A DNA stretch of 5,217 nucleotides from positions 1-5,217 of the forward strand of contig JAISMZ010000129.1 in the NCBI GenBank assembly GCA_031276475.1. Reading direction: 5' to 3'. This document shows positions 1 through 5,217 of the stretch, piece after piece; position 1 is the stretch's first letter, and every line of letters begins with the position of its first letter. Below the pieces are notes generated by a model. That model saw nothing but the letters and a program-made list of their open reading frames with translations. It did no database searches and had not been told where the DNA came from. A program made the translations under genes and the position numbers. Origin of the DNA: Coriobacteriales bacterium (lineage in GTDB: Bacteria; Actinomycetota; Coriobacteriia; Coriobacteriales; UBA8131).

Positions 1-39
1 GTCGCCCCCATGGCCCTTTTTTGCCCACCGCCTCAGCAC

Positions 40-157
40 AGCACAAAGGGGACGCGTAGCACAATGGGGACGCGTAGCACAAAGGGGACGTACTCTTTTG
101 TGTCAGGGGACACAAAAGAGTACGTCCCCTTTGTGCTACGCGTCCCCTTTGTGCTGC
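40..157. repeat. Long palindromic repeat element built of 18-bp units
   Basis: Direct units AGCACAAAGGGGACGCGT (40-57) and a one-base variant with AATGGGG (58-75) are followed by a third unit that starts the same way (76-91) and then diverges into TACTCTTTTGTGTC. The complement returns at 109-155. Bases 58-104 pair with 109-155 over 47 positions with a single mismatch (T65/T148), around a 4-nt loop AGGG (105-108). Smaller hairpins nest inside each arm: 78-87 with 93-102 (loop ACGTA), and the mirror copy at 111-135. There is no U-run after the stem, so it is not a normal Rho-independent terminator. The architecture resembles REP/REPIN or MITE elements, which are known to be mobilised by IS200/IS605-like tyrosine transposases; that link is inference. 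The core recurs at 5184-5208. Confidence 0.9.
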
Positions 158-198
158 TGCCCTCTTTGCACACCGACGCCACGCTCTTTGGCGGAGTC

Positions 199-207
199 TG
201 TTAAACT
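199..207 (+). promoter_or_regulatory. Possible extended -10 promoter for ppiB
   Basis: TGTTAAACT has an extended -10 TG followed, after one base, by TAAACT (4 of 6 to TATAAT). It lies in the only AT-rich patch of the leader, about 70 nt before the ppiB start. No good -35 hexamer sits 16-18 nt upstream. TTTACA at 213-218 resembles a -35 box but has no -10 partner downstream. The leader also contains an imperfect GC hairpin (228-235 with 239-247, one bulged base) just before the ribosome site. The call is weak. Confidence 0.25.
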
Positions 208-263
208 ATGACTTTACATTCCGTAACGGCAGCGCCGTGCGCGTGCCACCGCGAAGCACACAA

Positions 264-268
264 AGGAG
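264..268 (+). promoter_or_regulatory. Ribosome binding site of ppiB
   Basis: AGGAG ends 6 nt before ATG 275. It supports that ATG over the TTG at 272-274, which lies directly upstream in the same frame and would leave only 3 nt of spacing. Confidence 0.75.
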
Positions 269-274
269 TTTTTG

Positions 275-811
275 ATGGCTGTTTATACACCCGAGTACCA
301 ACCCAACGGCAACGAGGTCGCCGTCCTGCACACCAGCAAGGGGGACATCCGCGTTAAACTCGCTGGTAAAGACGCTCCCATTCATGTTGGTAATTTTGTG
401 GAGCTCGCCCAGAAAGGCTATTATACTGGCATTAAGTTTCATCGCCACGAGCCGGGCTTTGTCATTCAGGGCGGTTGCCCCAACACCCGTGAGCTTTCGC
501 CCGATGAGGTAAAGGCTGGTCGCCCTGGCCCTGGCGGCCCTGCGGGTACCGGTGGTCCGGGCTACACGATTAAAGGCGAATGGCAGACCAACCCCAATAA
601 CCAGCATAAGGACGGCACCTTGGCCATGGCGCGCACCTCGGCCCCCGATACTGCCGGTTCGCAGTTCTATTTCTGCCTGGGGCCGCAGTCCTTCTTGGAT
701 GCCAACTACACGGTCTTTGGCGACCCGATTGACGACGAGAGTCTGACGGTCATTCACAATCTGGAAAAAGGCGACGAGATCACCGGCGTAGATATTGAGA
801 ACGCCAGCTGA
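275..811 (+). CDS. ppiB: Cyclophilin-type peptidyl-prolyl cis-trans isomerase
   Basis: A 178-residue protein that is a single cyclophilin domain. The family catalyses cis-trans isomerisation of Xaa-Pro peptide bonds and assists protein folding. No signal peptide or membrane segment is visible, so it should act in the cytoplasm. The core motif FHRHEPGFVIQGG spans residues 55-67 and includes the catalytic Arg57 and the Phe62 and Gln65 positions. GSQFYF at 128-133 and YTVFG at 145-149 form the rest of the active-site wall. The Trp that contacts cyclosporin in human CypA is Phe here (140), as in many bacterial enzymes, and the CypA His126 position is Tyr145. A Gly/Pro-rich loop at about 82-96 is longer than in compact bacterial cyclophilins. 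ATG 275 is chosen for its AGGAG site. The gene stands alone after the repeat element, with 107 nt to the next start signal. The family call is secure; the exact physiological substrate is unknown. Confidence 0.95.
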   Translation: MAVYTPEYQPNGNEVAVLHTSKGDIRVKLAGKDAPIHVGNFVELAQKGYYTGIKFHRHEPGFVIQGGCPNTRELSPDEVKAGRPGPGGPAGTGGPGYTIKGEWQTNPNNQHKDGTLAMARTSAPDTAGSQFYFCLGPQSFLDANYTVFGDPIDDESLTVIHNLEKGDEITGVDIENAS

Positions 812-903
812 CGGCAACGGCCTGAACCGTCGGACACCTGCAGGGGAGCCACCGGAAATTCGTTTGACAACACCGACTGGGTGGCAGCGATGACCGGCCA
901 CTG

Positions 904-912
904 AGGAGGAGG
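904..912 (+). promoter_or_regulatory. Strong ribosome binding site before TTG 919
   Basis: AGGAGGAGG ends 6 nt before TTG 919, the best Shine-Dalgarno sequence in the window. It shows that the TPR gene originally started at 919 and not at the GTG at 1102, which lacks a comparable site. A TTGACA hexamer at 864-869 could be a -35 box, but no acceptable -10 follows it. Confidence 0.75.
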
Positions 913-918
913 ATTCGC

Positions 919-1101
919 TTGAAGAGTAGCAATTTTGATGCCGCACTGAGTGCCTATCAGCGAGGCGACTATACCTAGGCGCTGGCCGGCTTTTACGCCT
1001 GCCTGAAGGATGACGCCGAAAGCTTTGGCCCCGGTGATACCGGTCTGGTCTATTATCGTCTGGGCAACTGCCTGCTCAAACTGCGCAGTTTTGCCGAGGC
1101 G
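919..1101 (+). other. 5' part of the TPR gene, broken by an in-frame TAG
   Basis: The frame from TTG 919 reads MKSSNFDAALSAYQRGDYT, then TAG at 976-978, then continues as coding-quality sequence (ALAGFYACLKDD..., YYRLGNCLLKLRSFAEAV) straight into the frame of the 1102-2304 gene. The residues on both sides of the stop belong to one tetratricopeptide helix pair (AYQRGDYT-stop-ALAGFY). At this position the TPR pattern usually has Lys, Glu or Gln, and TAG is one base from AAG, GAG or CAG. No ATG, GTG or TTG lies in frame between 979 and 1101. The likely explanations are a nonsense mutation or a sequencing error; amber readthrough or recoding is less likely. If TAG were read as sense, the full protein would have 461 residues. 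Confidence 0.75.
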
Positions 1102-2304
1102 GTGGCCAGCTACCAAAAGGCCCTGGCCGACGTTGCCTACAGCGGGCATGCGGCCGTGGAGGTAAATCTGGGCAAGGCGCTTATCGGTACCGGCGACTTT
1201 AACCAGGCCATCGAGCACTTTAACCGTGCCCTGGCCGACGCCAGCTATGACAAGCCTTATCAGGCACAGATGGGCCTGGGTACTGCCTATTCGCGTCTGG
1301 GGATGGTTATCGAGGCCGGCACCGCCTACCGCAACGCGGCGTTGGACGATCGCAACCCCAATCCCACCAAGGCTCTGCTCAATCTCGGCGGCTGCTTCAC
1401 GCTGCTGAACCGCCCCCAGGACGCCATCGAGGCCTACAACGCGATCTTTGAGTTTGAGCCCAGCGGCGCCACGCTCTTTAAGACCTGGGAGAACCTCGGG
1501 CGCGCCTATGTTGCCACCGCCCATTACCGGGAGGGCCTCAACGCCTTTGTCGAGGCGCTCGGCGTGGGCAAATACTCGCTTTCCGACGAGGCCCTGGCCG
1601 ACTATCAACGTGCTCAGAAGGCGGTTTTGGGCAGCGTTGACGCCGCTGAAGCGGGCGTTGCCGGAGCCGCCACGGCAGGCCTTGGCGACGACCTGTCGGG
1701 CTTTGACCCCTTTGCGCCTTCCGAAGCGTCGGCGGCTTACGACGCGGCCTATGGGGCAAGCTACCCGGAGCTTGCCGATGACGACGGCAGTGGCTACGGT
1801 GCTGGCAACGTGCCTTTGGCCAATGACACGAACTTCTTCACCGTTGCCGACGATACCCTGATAGATATGTCCAAGCGGCAGATCAAGTCGGAGCGCAAGT
1901 TGCGCCATACCGGCCTGAAGGTGCTGCTGGTGATTGTCATCCTTCTGGTGCTGGCCTCGGCTACGGCGGTCTTTGGTTACTCGCAGGGCTATGGCTGGCC
2001 CACCCAGGCCGACACCGTCAAGAGCATGTTTTCCGCCCACGCCAGCGGTGGCGATGTTACCTCGTACTGGATCGGTTCCAGCGACGCCGAGAAGGCAGCC
2101 ATCAACCGCATCATGGACATGGTGGTAGCCACCGACAACGTGGAGATACTCTATGAGGATCGCCAGATGACCTCCTCAGAGATTGTGGTGGCCGCGCATC
2201 TGTCCCAGGGCGGTACCATCAAATACGATATAACTCTGGAGCGTGATCTGATTGGCTGGAAGGTATCCGGCCTGGACATGATCTTCAACTCGACACAGCT
2301 GTAG
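1102..2304 (+). CDS. TPR-repeat protein with one membrane anchor (N-terminus lost to amber codon)
   Basis: 400 residues from GTG 1102, the first standard start after the TAG at 976-978; the true start is probably TTG 919. About four TPR units are visible, near residues 18-51, 52-84, 88-120 and 125-157, with typical NLGKALIGTGDFNQAIEHF and NLGRAYVATAHYREGL cores. One or two more units lie in the part before residue 1. Residues about 178-255 form an Ala/Asp/Gly-rich linker. A basic stretch (KRQIKSERKLRH, 258-269) precedes a single hydrophobic helix at 274-292. By the positive-inside rule the TPR part is cytoplasmic and residues about 295-400 are outside. The outer part ends in beta-like segments (IKYDITLERDLIGWKVSGLDMIF) reminiscent of small NTF2-like domains, but this is a guess. 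TPRs mediate protein-protein contact; no enzymatic motif is seen. A role as an envelope scaffold or assembly factor is inference. The stop codon is also TAG. Confidence 0.75.
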   Translation: MASYQKALADVAYSGHAAVEVNLGKALIGTGDFNQAIEHFNRALADASYDKPYQAQMGLGTAYSRLGMVIEAGTAYRNAALDDRNPNPTKALLNLGGCFTLLNRPQDAIEAYNAIFEFEPSGATLFKTWENLGRAYVATAHYREGLNAFVEALGVGKYSLSDEALADYQRAQKAVLGSVDAAEAGVAGAATAGLGDDLSGFDPFAPSEASAAYDAAYGASYPELADDDGSGYGAGNVPLANDTNFFTVADDTLIDMSKRQIKSERKLRHTGLKVLLVIVILLVLASATAVFGYSQGYGWPTQADTVKSMFSAHASGGDVTSYWIGSSDAEKAAINRIMDMVVATDNVEILYEDRQMTSSEIVVAAHLSQGGTIKYDITLERDLIGWKVSGLDMIFNSTQL

Positions 2305-2306
2305 GT

Positions 2307-2332
2307 GCCCGCCCGCCGCGCCCGCCCGCCGC
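2307..2332. repeat. 13-bp tandem repeat in the TPR-ndk gap
   Basis: GCCCGCCCGCCGC occurs twice in perfect tandem (2307-2319 and 2320-2332). CGGCAGCG then recurs at 2339-2346 and 2352-2359, also 13 nt apart. The rest of the 142-nt gap (2305-2446) shows no convincing promoter or terminator. It stays open in the TPR frame up to TAG 2428-2430. Confidence 0.7.
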
Positions 2333-2446
2333 ATTTGCCGGCAGCGTCCGTCGGCAGCGCCCGCCAGCAACAGATGCCGTATTACCAATCGTACCGCCAG
2401 ATGCTGACGCACAGGCAAGAAGAAAAGTAGAGAGGATACAACCCCG

Positions 2447-2851
2447 ATGTCCGAGAAAACCTATGTAATGCTCAAGCCCGATGCCGTCGCCAACCGCCAT
2501 GTTGGCGAGATAATCGCCCGCTTTGAGCGGGTCGGCCTGACCATAGAGCGCCTGGAGCTCGCCAGCGTGACACCTGAGCAGGCCGCCGCCAACTACGCCG
2601 AGCATCAGGGCAAGCCCTTCTACGACGGCCTGATCAGCTACATCACCTCGGGGCCGGTGGTCAAGATGGTGCTGTCTGGCGAGGATGCCGTGGCCATCAC
2701 TCGCAAACTGATGGGCGCGACCAACCCGCGCGAAGCTTCGCCGGGCACCATCCGGGGCGACTTTGGCCTGGTGATGGACGCCAATGTCATTCACGGCTCC
2801 GACTCACCGGCCTCCGCCGCACGCGAAACAGGCATCTTCTTTAGCGAATGA
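2447..2851 (+). CDS. ndk: Nucleoside diphosphate kinase
   Basis: 134 residues, a typical length for the bacterial family. The enzyme moves the gamma phosphate of ATP to other (d)NDPs through a phosphohistidine in the cytoplasm, balancing nucleotide pools. The active-site motif NVIHGSDS places the phosphorylated His at 116. The nucleotide-site residues known from the family are all present with an offset of two from the human enzyme: Lys10, Tyr50, Phe58, Arg86, Thr92, Arg103 and Asn113. The N-terminus (EKTYVMLKPDAV) and the C-terminus (GIFF) match the family, so it looks complete and active. AGAGG at 2431-2435 is a moderate ribosome site, 11 nt before ATG 2447. The stop lies only 8 nt before the next start, so ndk appears to be the first gene of the transcript that continues into the hydrogenase genes, an unusual partner for a housekeeping kinase. 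Confidence 0.97.
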   Translation: MSEKTYVMLKPDAVANRHVGEIIARFERVGLTIERLELASVTPEQAAANYAEHQGKPFYDGLISYITSGPVVKMVLSGEDAVAITRKLMGATNPREASPGTIRGDFGLVMDANVIHGSDSPASAARETGIFFSE

Positions 2852-2859
2852 TGTAGCTG

Positions 2860-4005
2860 ATGCTCTTCCGGGTGATAGACAAAACCGAGCTGCCCGAACT
2901 CCTCAACGGCTTTTTGGTGGCTCATCAGGTTATCGGTCCTGTGGACAAGGGCGACCATTTTGAGTTCGCGCCCGTCACGGCGGCCGATGAGTTAGCTTTA
3001 GATTACACTCTGACCACGCTTCCGCCCAAGAAGTACCTGCTGCCGCCACGCGAGACCCTGCTCAGTTTTGGCACGACTCACGCTGAGGATATCGAGGTTG
3101 TCTGCGAAGTTACGCCGCGGGTGATCTTTGGTGTGCATGCCTGCGACATCAACGCCATCAACCGCCTGGACGCAGTTTTTCTCGGCGACGAGTTTCCCGA
3201 CCCTTACTATCGGGCCCGCCGTGAGGCGACGCTCGTCGTTGGCATCAGCTGCACGCCGTTTGCCGAGTGCCTCTGCGGCCTGTGGGGAACCGGCGAGGTG
3301 CACAGCGGCTACGACCTCTTCCTTTTTGATCTTGGGGAGGTCTATCTGGTCTCTATCTACAGCGTGGAGGGAGCTAATATCTTGGAGGCCACCTGCCATC
3401 CGCGCCCGGCCACTCCCGCCGAAGTTTTGGATTTTGAGATTTGCTCCAAGCGTTTTCACGACAGCTTTGCCGCGCTGCCCGACACCGCTGAGTTGCCGAT
3501 GCTGATGGACGTGCTGCATAAGGATGCCACCTGGGACGAACTGGGCGAGCGCTGTCTGTCCTGCACGGCCTGCTCGGTAAGCTGCCCGACCTGCTACTGC
3601 TTTGACCTGATCGACCTGACCGACCCTGATGGCTGTGGCGGGCGGCGCCAGCGCGTCTGGGACTCCTGCAACTCACCCGGCTTTGCCGTGGTTGCCGGTG
3701 GGCATAACTTTCGCGATAGCGGTCGCAATCGGGTCAGGCACCGTTTCTATCATAAACTGCTATCATTTAGAGCAAAATATGGAGACATGCTCTGCGTTGG
3801 CTGCGGGCGCTGTGTGCGCTCCTGCAAGGCTGACATCAATCCGCGCACGGTTATCGAGCGGCTGTATCGCGACCGCGACCGCTGGCTGACCGAGCAGGGG
3901 AGCGGCGCCACTGGAGCTGAGGCCGCCGCCGCCCCCGCCATCAAAGCCGAGGCTGCCCCCGCCACCCCGCCCGCGTCCGTCGCCGAGCAGGGGAGCGGCG
4001 CATGA
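2860..4005 (+). CDS. hydB: Sulfhydrogenase / hydrogenase beta subunit, two [4Fe-4S] clusters (HydB/AsrA family)
   Basis: 381 residues. The family carries electrons between the flavin gamma subunit and the delta/alpha hydrogenase core of cytoplasmic group 3 [NiFe] enzymes; the related AsrA does this in anaerobic sulfite reductase. Two ferredoxin-like motifs are clear: CLSCTACSVSC (Cys232, 235, 238, 242) and CVGCGRCVRSC (Cys312, 315, 318, 322). The family signatures PTCYCFD (243-249), WDSC, AGGHNFR and RHRFYHK lie between them. The residue after the last cluster Cys is Lys instead of the common Pro. An N-terminal domain of about 220 residues contains FGVHACDINAINRLD and further Cys residues (CTPFAECLCG). 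Residues about 342-381 form an Ala/Pro/Gly-rich tail, probably a late addition because it is bounded by a repeated 18-bp block. No Shine-Dalgarno site is visible before ATG 2860, so translation is probably coupled to the end of ndk, 8 nt upstream. HydB is favoured over AsrA because a hydrogenase small-subunit-like gene follows two genes later, not a siroheme AsrC. Confidence 0.88.
   Translation: MLFRVIDKTELPELLNGFLVAHQVIGPVDKGDHFEFAPVTAADELALDYTLTTLPPKKYLLPPRETLLSFGTTHAEDIEVVCEVTPRVIFGVHACDINAINRLDAVFLGDEFPDPYYRARREATLVVGISCTPFAECLCGLWGTGEVHSGYDLFLFDLGEVYLVSIYSVEGANILEATCHPRPATPAEVLDFEICSKRFHDSFAALPDTAELPMLMDVLHKDATWDELGERCLSCTACSVSCPTCYCFDLIDLTDPDGCGGRRQRVWDSCNSPGFAVVAGGHNFRDSGRNRVRHRFYHKLLSFRAKYGDMLCVGCGRCVRSCKADINPRTVIERLYRDRDRWLTEQGSGATGAEAAAAPAIKAEAAPATPPASVAEQGSGA
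3891..4001 (+). repeat. Two 18-bp direct repeats around the hydB Ala/Pro-rich tail
   Basis: CGAGCAGGGGAGCGGCGC occurs at 3891-3908 and again, identical, at 3984-4001. The copies are 93 bp (31 codons) apart and in frame, so the protein contains EQGSGA twice. The second copy supplies the ribosome site of the next gene. Confidence 0.9.
3989..3995 (+). promoter_or_regulatory. Ribosome binding site of the gamma subunit gene
   Basis: AGGGGAG ends 6 nt before ATG 4002. This favours 4002 over the in-frame ATG at 4014. It lies inside the last codons of the beta subunit gene. Confidence 0.7.
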
Positions 4006-4844
4006 AAAACGCAATGAGCGCAAACCCCTATCGCCCCTGGCCAGCGCGGATCACCTCGATCATCGACCTCACCGCCAAGGAGAAGCTCTTTGAGTTTCGC
4101 CTGATTGACTCCGCCATCCGCGAGGGCTTTCGGCACACGGCCGGGCAGTTTGTTGAGCTTTCCCTCTTTGGCATTGGTGAGGCGCCCATCTCCATCTCCT
4201 CAGCGCCTTCCAAGCAGGGCTTCATCGAGCTTTGCGTGCGCGCCTCCGGCTCGGTTACCGGGGCCTTGCACCGGATGAAATGCGGCGACATAGTCGGTCT
4301 GCGCGGGCCCTTCGGCCGCGGCTTTCCCTTTGAGGAAATGCGCGGACACGACGTCTTGCTCGTAGCCGGGGGCTTAGGCATCGCGCCGCTCAAGTCGCTG
4401 ATCAATCACATCCACGACGAGCGCCACGACTTTGGTAAGGTGACCATCGCCTACGGCTCGCGCACGCCCGCCGACATCATGTTTCTCGACCAGTTTAAGA
4501 TGTGGCAGCACCGTCAGGACTTCGACCTGCACCTGCTGGTCAGCCAGCCCGATGACGAGTGGACCGGCGAGGTGGGCTACGTCACGCAGTGTTTTGAGGG
4601 CCTGCGCGTCAACCCGCTGCGCACCTACGGAGCGATTGTCGGCCCGCCCGTGATGTACAAATCGGTGATCGAGGAGATGCGCAAGAAGGGCATCAGTTAC
4701 GACATGATCTATATGTCCTTTGAGCGGCAGATGAAGTGCGGCATGGGCAAATGCGGCCACTGCGCCGTGGGCCATCAATACATTTGCGTCGACGGCCCGG
4801 TCTTTAATTACTGGGAAGCCAAAAACATCCAGGGGGCGATCTGA
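4002..4844 (+). CDS. hydG: Sulfhydrogenase / hydrogenase gamma subunit, FAD-NAD(P)-[2Fe-2S] diaphorase
   Basis: 280 residues with the ferredoxin-NAD(P)+ reductase fold shared by HydG, AsrB and PyrK. The enzyme passes electrons between NAD(P)H, a bound FAD and its partner iron-sulfur subunits in the cytoplasm. The FAD-binding barrel covers about residues 12-108, with AGQFVEL at 47-53 and the signature APISISSAP at 61-69. The NAD(P)-binding half starts with LLVAGGLGIAPL (119-130), and GPPVMYKSVI lies further on. The C-terminal motif binds a [2Fe-2S] cluster through Cys246, Cys251, Cys254 and Cys262 (CGMGKCGHCAVGHQYIC). All key parts are present, so it looks intact. ATG 4002 overlaps the hydB stop by 4 nt (ATGA), a classical coupling signal, and has a good ribosome site. 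AsrB is the alternative name; the neighbour at 4845 favours a hydrogenase complex. Whether NADH or NADPH is preferred cannot be told. Confidence 0.9.
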   Translation: MKNAMSANPYRPWPARITSIIDLTAKEKLFEFRLIDSAIREGFRHTAGQFVELSLFGIGEAPISISSAPSKQGFIELCVRASGSVTGALHRMKCGDIVGLRGPFGRGFPFEEMRGHDVLLVAGGLGIAPLKSLINHIHDERHDFGKVTIAYGSRTPADIMFLDQFKMWQHRQDFDLHLLVSQPDDEWTGEVGYVTQCFEGLRVNPLRTYGAIVGPPVMYKSVIEEMRKKGISYDMIYMSFERQMKCGMGKCGHCAVGHQYICVDGPVFNYWEAKNIQGAI

Positions 4845-5217
4845 GTGTCCGCCGATAAAGTTGTGGAGACTGACGTGGCAGCCGTGCCTGCCGCCGGTGT
4901 ACTGGCTTCTGGTGCCGTCGGTGCTGGCGCCCCCGCCGCCGCTGGAGTCGCCGGTGCGCCGACGGGTTCGGTTCGCGCTGTGAGTACCGACGACGCTGCG
5001 GTTCCGGGCGCCCGGCTGGAGCGCCGCCCGCGGGTGGCGATCTGCGGTCTTTGCGGCTGCGGCGGCTGCCAGATGCAGATTCTCGATGCCGAGTCTCACC
5101 TGGCCGAGGCCTTCGCGCAGTTTGAACTGGTGAGCTGGCCGCTGCTGCTGGGCGAGGGTGCCGGAGAACACAAAGGGGAGCGACACAAAGGGGACGTACC
5201 CTTTTGTGTTCCCGACG
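4845..5217 (+). CDS. hydD: Hydrogenase delta / small-subunit-like iron-sulfur protein (partial, probably disrupted by repeat)
   Basis: 124 codons are visible, running off the right edge. GTG 4845 follows the hydG stop with no gap, and AGGGGG at 4831-4836 is a plausible ribosome site. Residues about 11-60 are a low-complexity Ala/Gly/Val/Pro-rich extension. The recognisable domain starts at RVAICGLCGCGGCQMQILDA (63-82), followed by FAQFELVSWPLL. This is the opening of the NADH:quinone oxidoreductase 20-kDa / NiFe-hydrogenase small-subunit family, which holds the cluster next to the NiFe site. The usual Cys-x2-Cys is Cys72/Cys75, with extra Cys67 and Cys70. From residue 108 the frame is made of repeat DNA (GEHKGERHKGDVPFCVP), where the family would continue with its own conserved sequence. 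The frame stays open to the edge, so the gene may be an insertionally broken one or a read-through variant. The GTG and the N-terminal extension are less certain than the domain. Confidence 0.7.
   Translation, partial: MSADKVVETDVAAVPAAGVLASGAVGAGAPAAAGVAGAPTGSVRAVSTDDAAVPGARLERRPRVAICGLCGCGGCQMQILDAESHLAEAFAQFELVSWPLLLGEGAGEHKGERHKGDVPFCVPD
5166..5211. repeat. Second copy of the CACAAAGGGGACGTAC repeat, inside hydD
   Basis: Two direct ACACAAAGGGGA units lie 15 bp apart (5168-5179 and 5183-5194), followed by the inverted CCCTTTTGTGTTC. Bases 5184-5193 pair with 5199-5208 (10 bp with one G-T pair, loop ACGTA). Alternatively the outer arm 5166-5178 pairs with 5199-5211. The 25 bases 5184-5208 match 78-102 of the left element at 24 positions, the only change being T94 to C5200. 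This places both in one repeat family. The element may continue past the window edge. Confidence 0.88.

Noticed and set aside
40..160. CRISPR-like array
   Set aside because: The 18-bp units are in direct tandem without spacers and then inverted, which is a palindromic repeat and not repeat-spacer structure.
58..160. Rho-independent terminator
   Set aside because: The stem is far too long and no T-run follows it; CTGCTGCCC comes next.
10..204. Short plus-strand open frame from ATG 10 through the hairpin element
   Set aside because: Most of it is translated repeat DNA (repeated GTRST-like units) with no ribosome site. The first 40 bases show nothing else I can name.
812..903. Terminator or promoter between ppiB and the TPR gene
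   Set aside because: The GACGG/CCGTC inverted repeat after the ppiB stop lacks a T-run, and TTGACA at 864-869 has no matching -10 at 16-18 nt.
206..946. Minus-strand open frame opposite ppiB
   Set aside because: It covers a clear cyclophilin gene and gives no family-like protein.
754..2040. Long open frame on the minus strand (428 codons) opposite the TPR gene
   Set aside because: It has no recognisable motif. The plus strand carries TPR units, a membrane helix and a ribosome site, and long antisense frames are expected in GC-rich genes.
2860..4844. asrAB of anaerobic sulfite reductase
   Set aside because: The beta and gamma subunits fit both families, but the next gene is a hydrogenase small-subunit-like protein, not a siroheme AsrC, so the hydrogenase reading is preferred.
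4374..5186. Minus-strand open frame opposite hydG and hydD
   Set aside because: It is a His/Ala/Val-rich shadow of the GC-rich plus-strand genes, both of which have clear cofactor motifs.

Overview
The window is GC-rich (about 60% by eye), and every convincing gene lies on the + strand. It comes from an anaerobic bacterium. A Coriobacteriia-like (Actinobacteriota) source is my best guess, from the Ala-rich GC-biased proteins, the mix of ATG/GTG/TTG starts, the sulfhydrogenase-type genes and the CACAAAGGGGACGTAC repeats. That assignment is an inference from style, not from a marker gene.

Layout. Positions 1-160 hold no gene but carry a striking repeat element. Its 18-bp tandem units are arranged as a 47-bp inverted repeat with one mismatch and a 4-nt loop. 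Next come a leader with a weak extended -10 and ppiB, a cytoplasmic cyclophilin (275-811). A TPR membrane protein follows (919-2304). Its 5' end has a very good ribosome site and a TTG start, but an in-frame TAG at codon 20 breaks it; the first standard start after that is GTG 1102. A GC-rich gap with 13-bp tandem repeats precedes ndk, nucleoside diphosphate kinase (2447-2851).

Three tightly packed genes of a cytoplasmic sulfhydrogenase / group 3 [NiFe] hydrogenase type complex complete the window. They are the beta iron-sulfur subunit (2860-4005), the gamma FAD/NAD(P)/[2Fe-2S] subunit (4002-4844) and the start of the delta, small-subunit-like iron-sulfur protein (4845 to the edge). The catalytic alpha (NiFe) subunit would be expected further downstream and is not in view. 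ndk to delta are spaced 8 bp, -4 bp and 0 bp, which suggests one translationally coupled transcript. In such a complex, electrons pass between NAD(P)H on the gamma FAD, the iron-sulfur clusters of gamma, beta and delta, and the NiFe site.

The most unusual points are the large hairpin element at the left end and a second copy of its core at the right end, which lies inside the delta-subunit reading frame and probably disrupts it. The amber codon in the TPR gene and a duplicated 18-bp block that repeats the gamma-gene ribosome site at the end of the beta gene are also notable.
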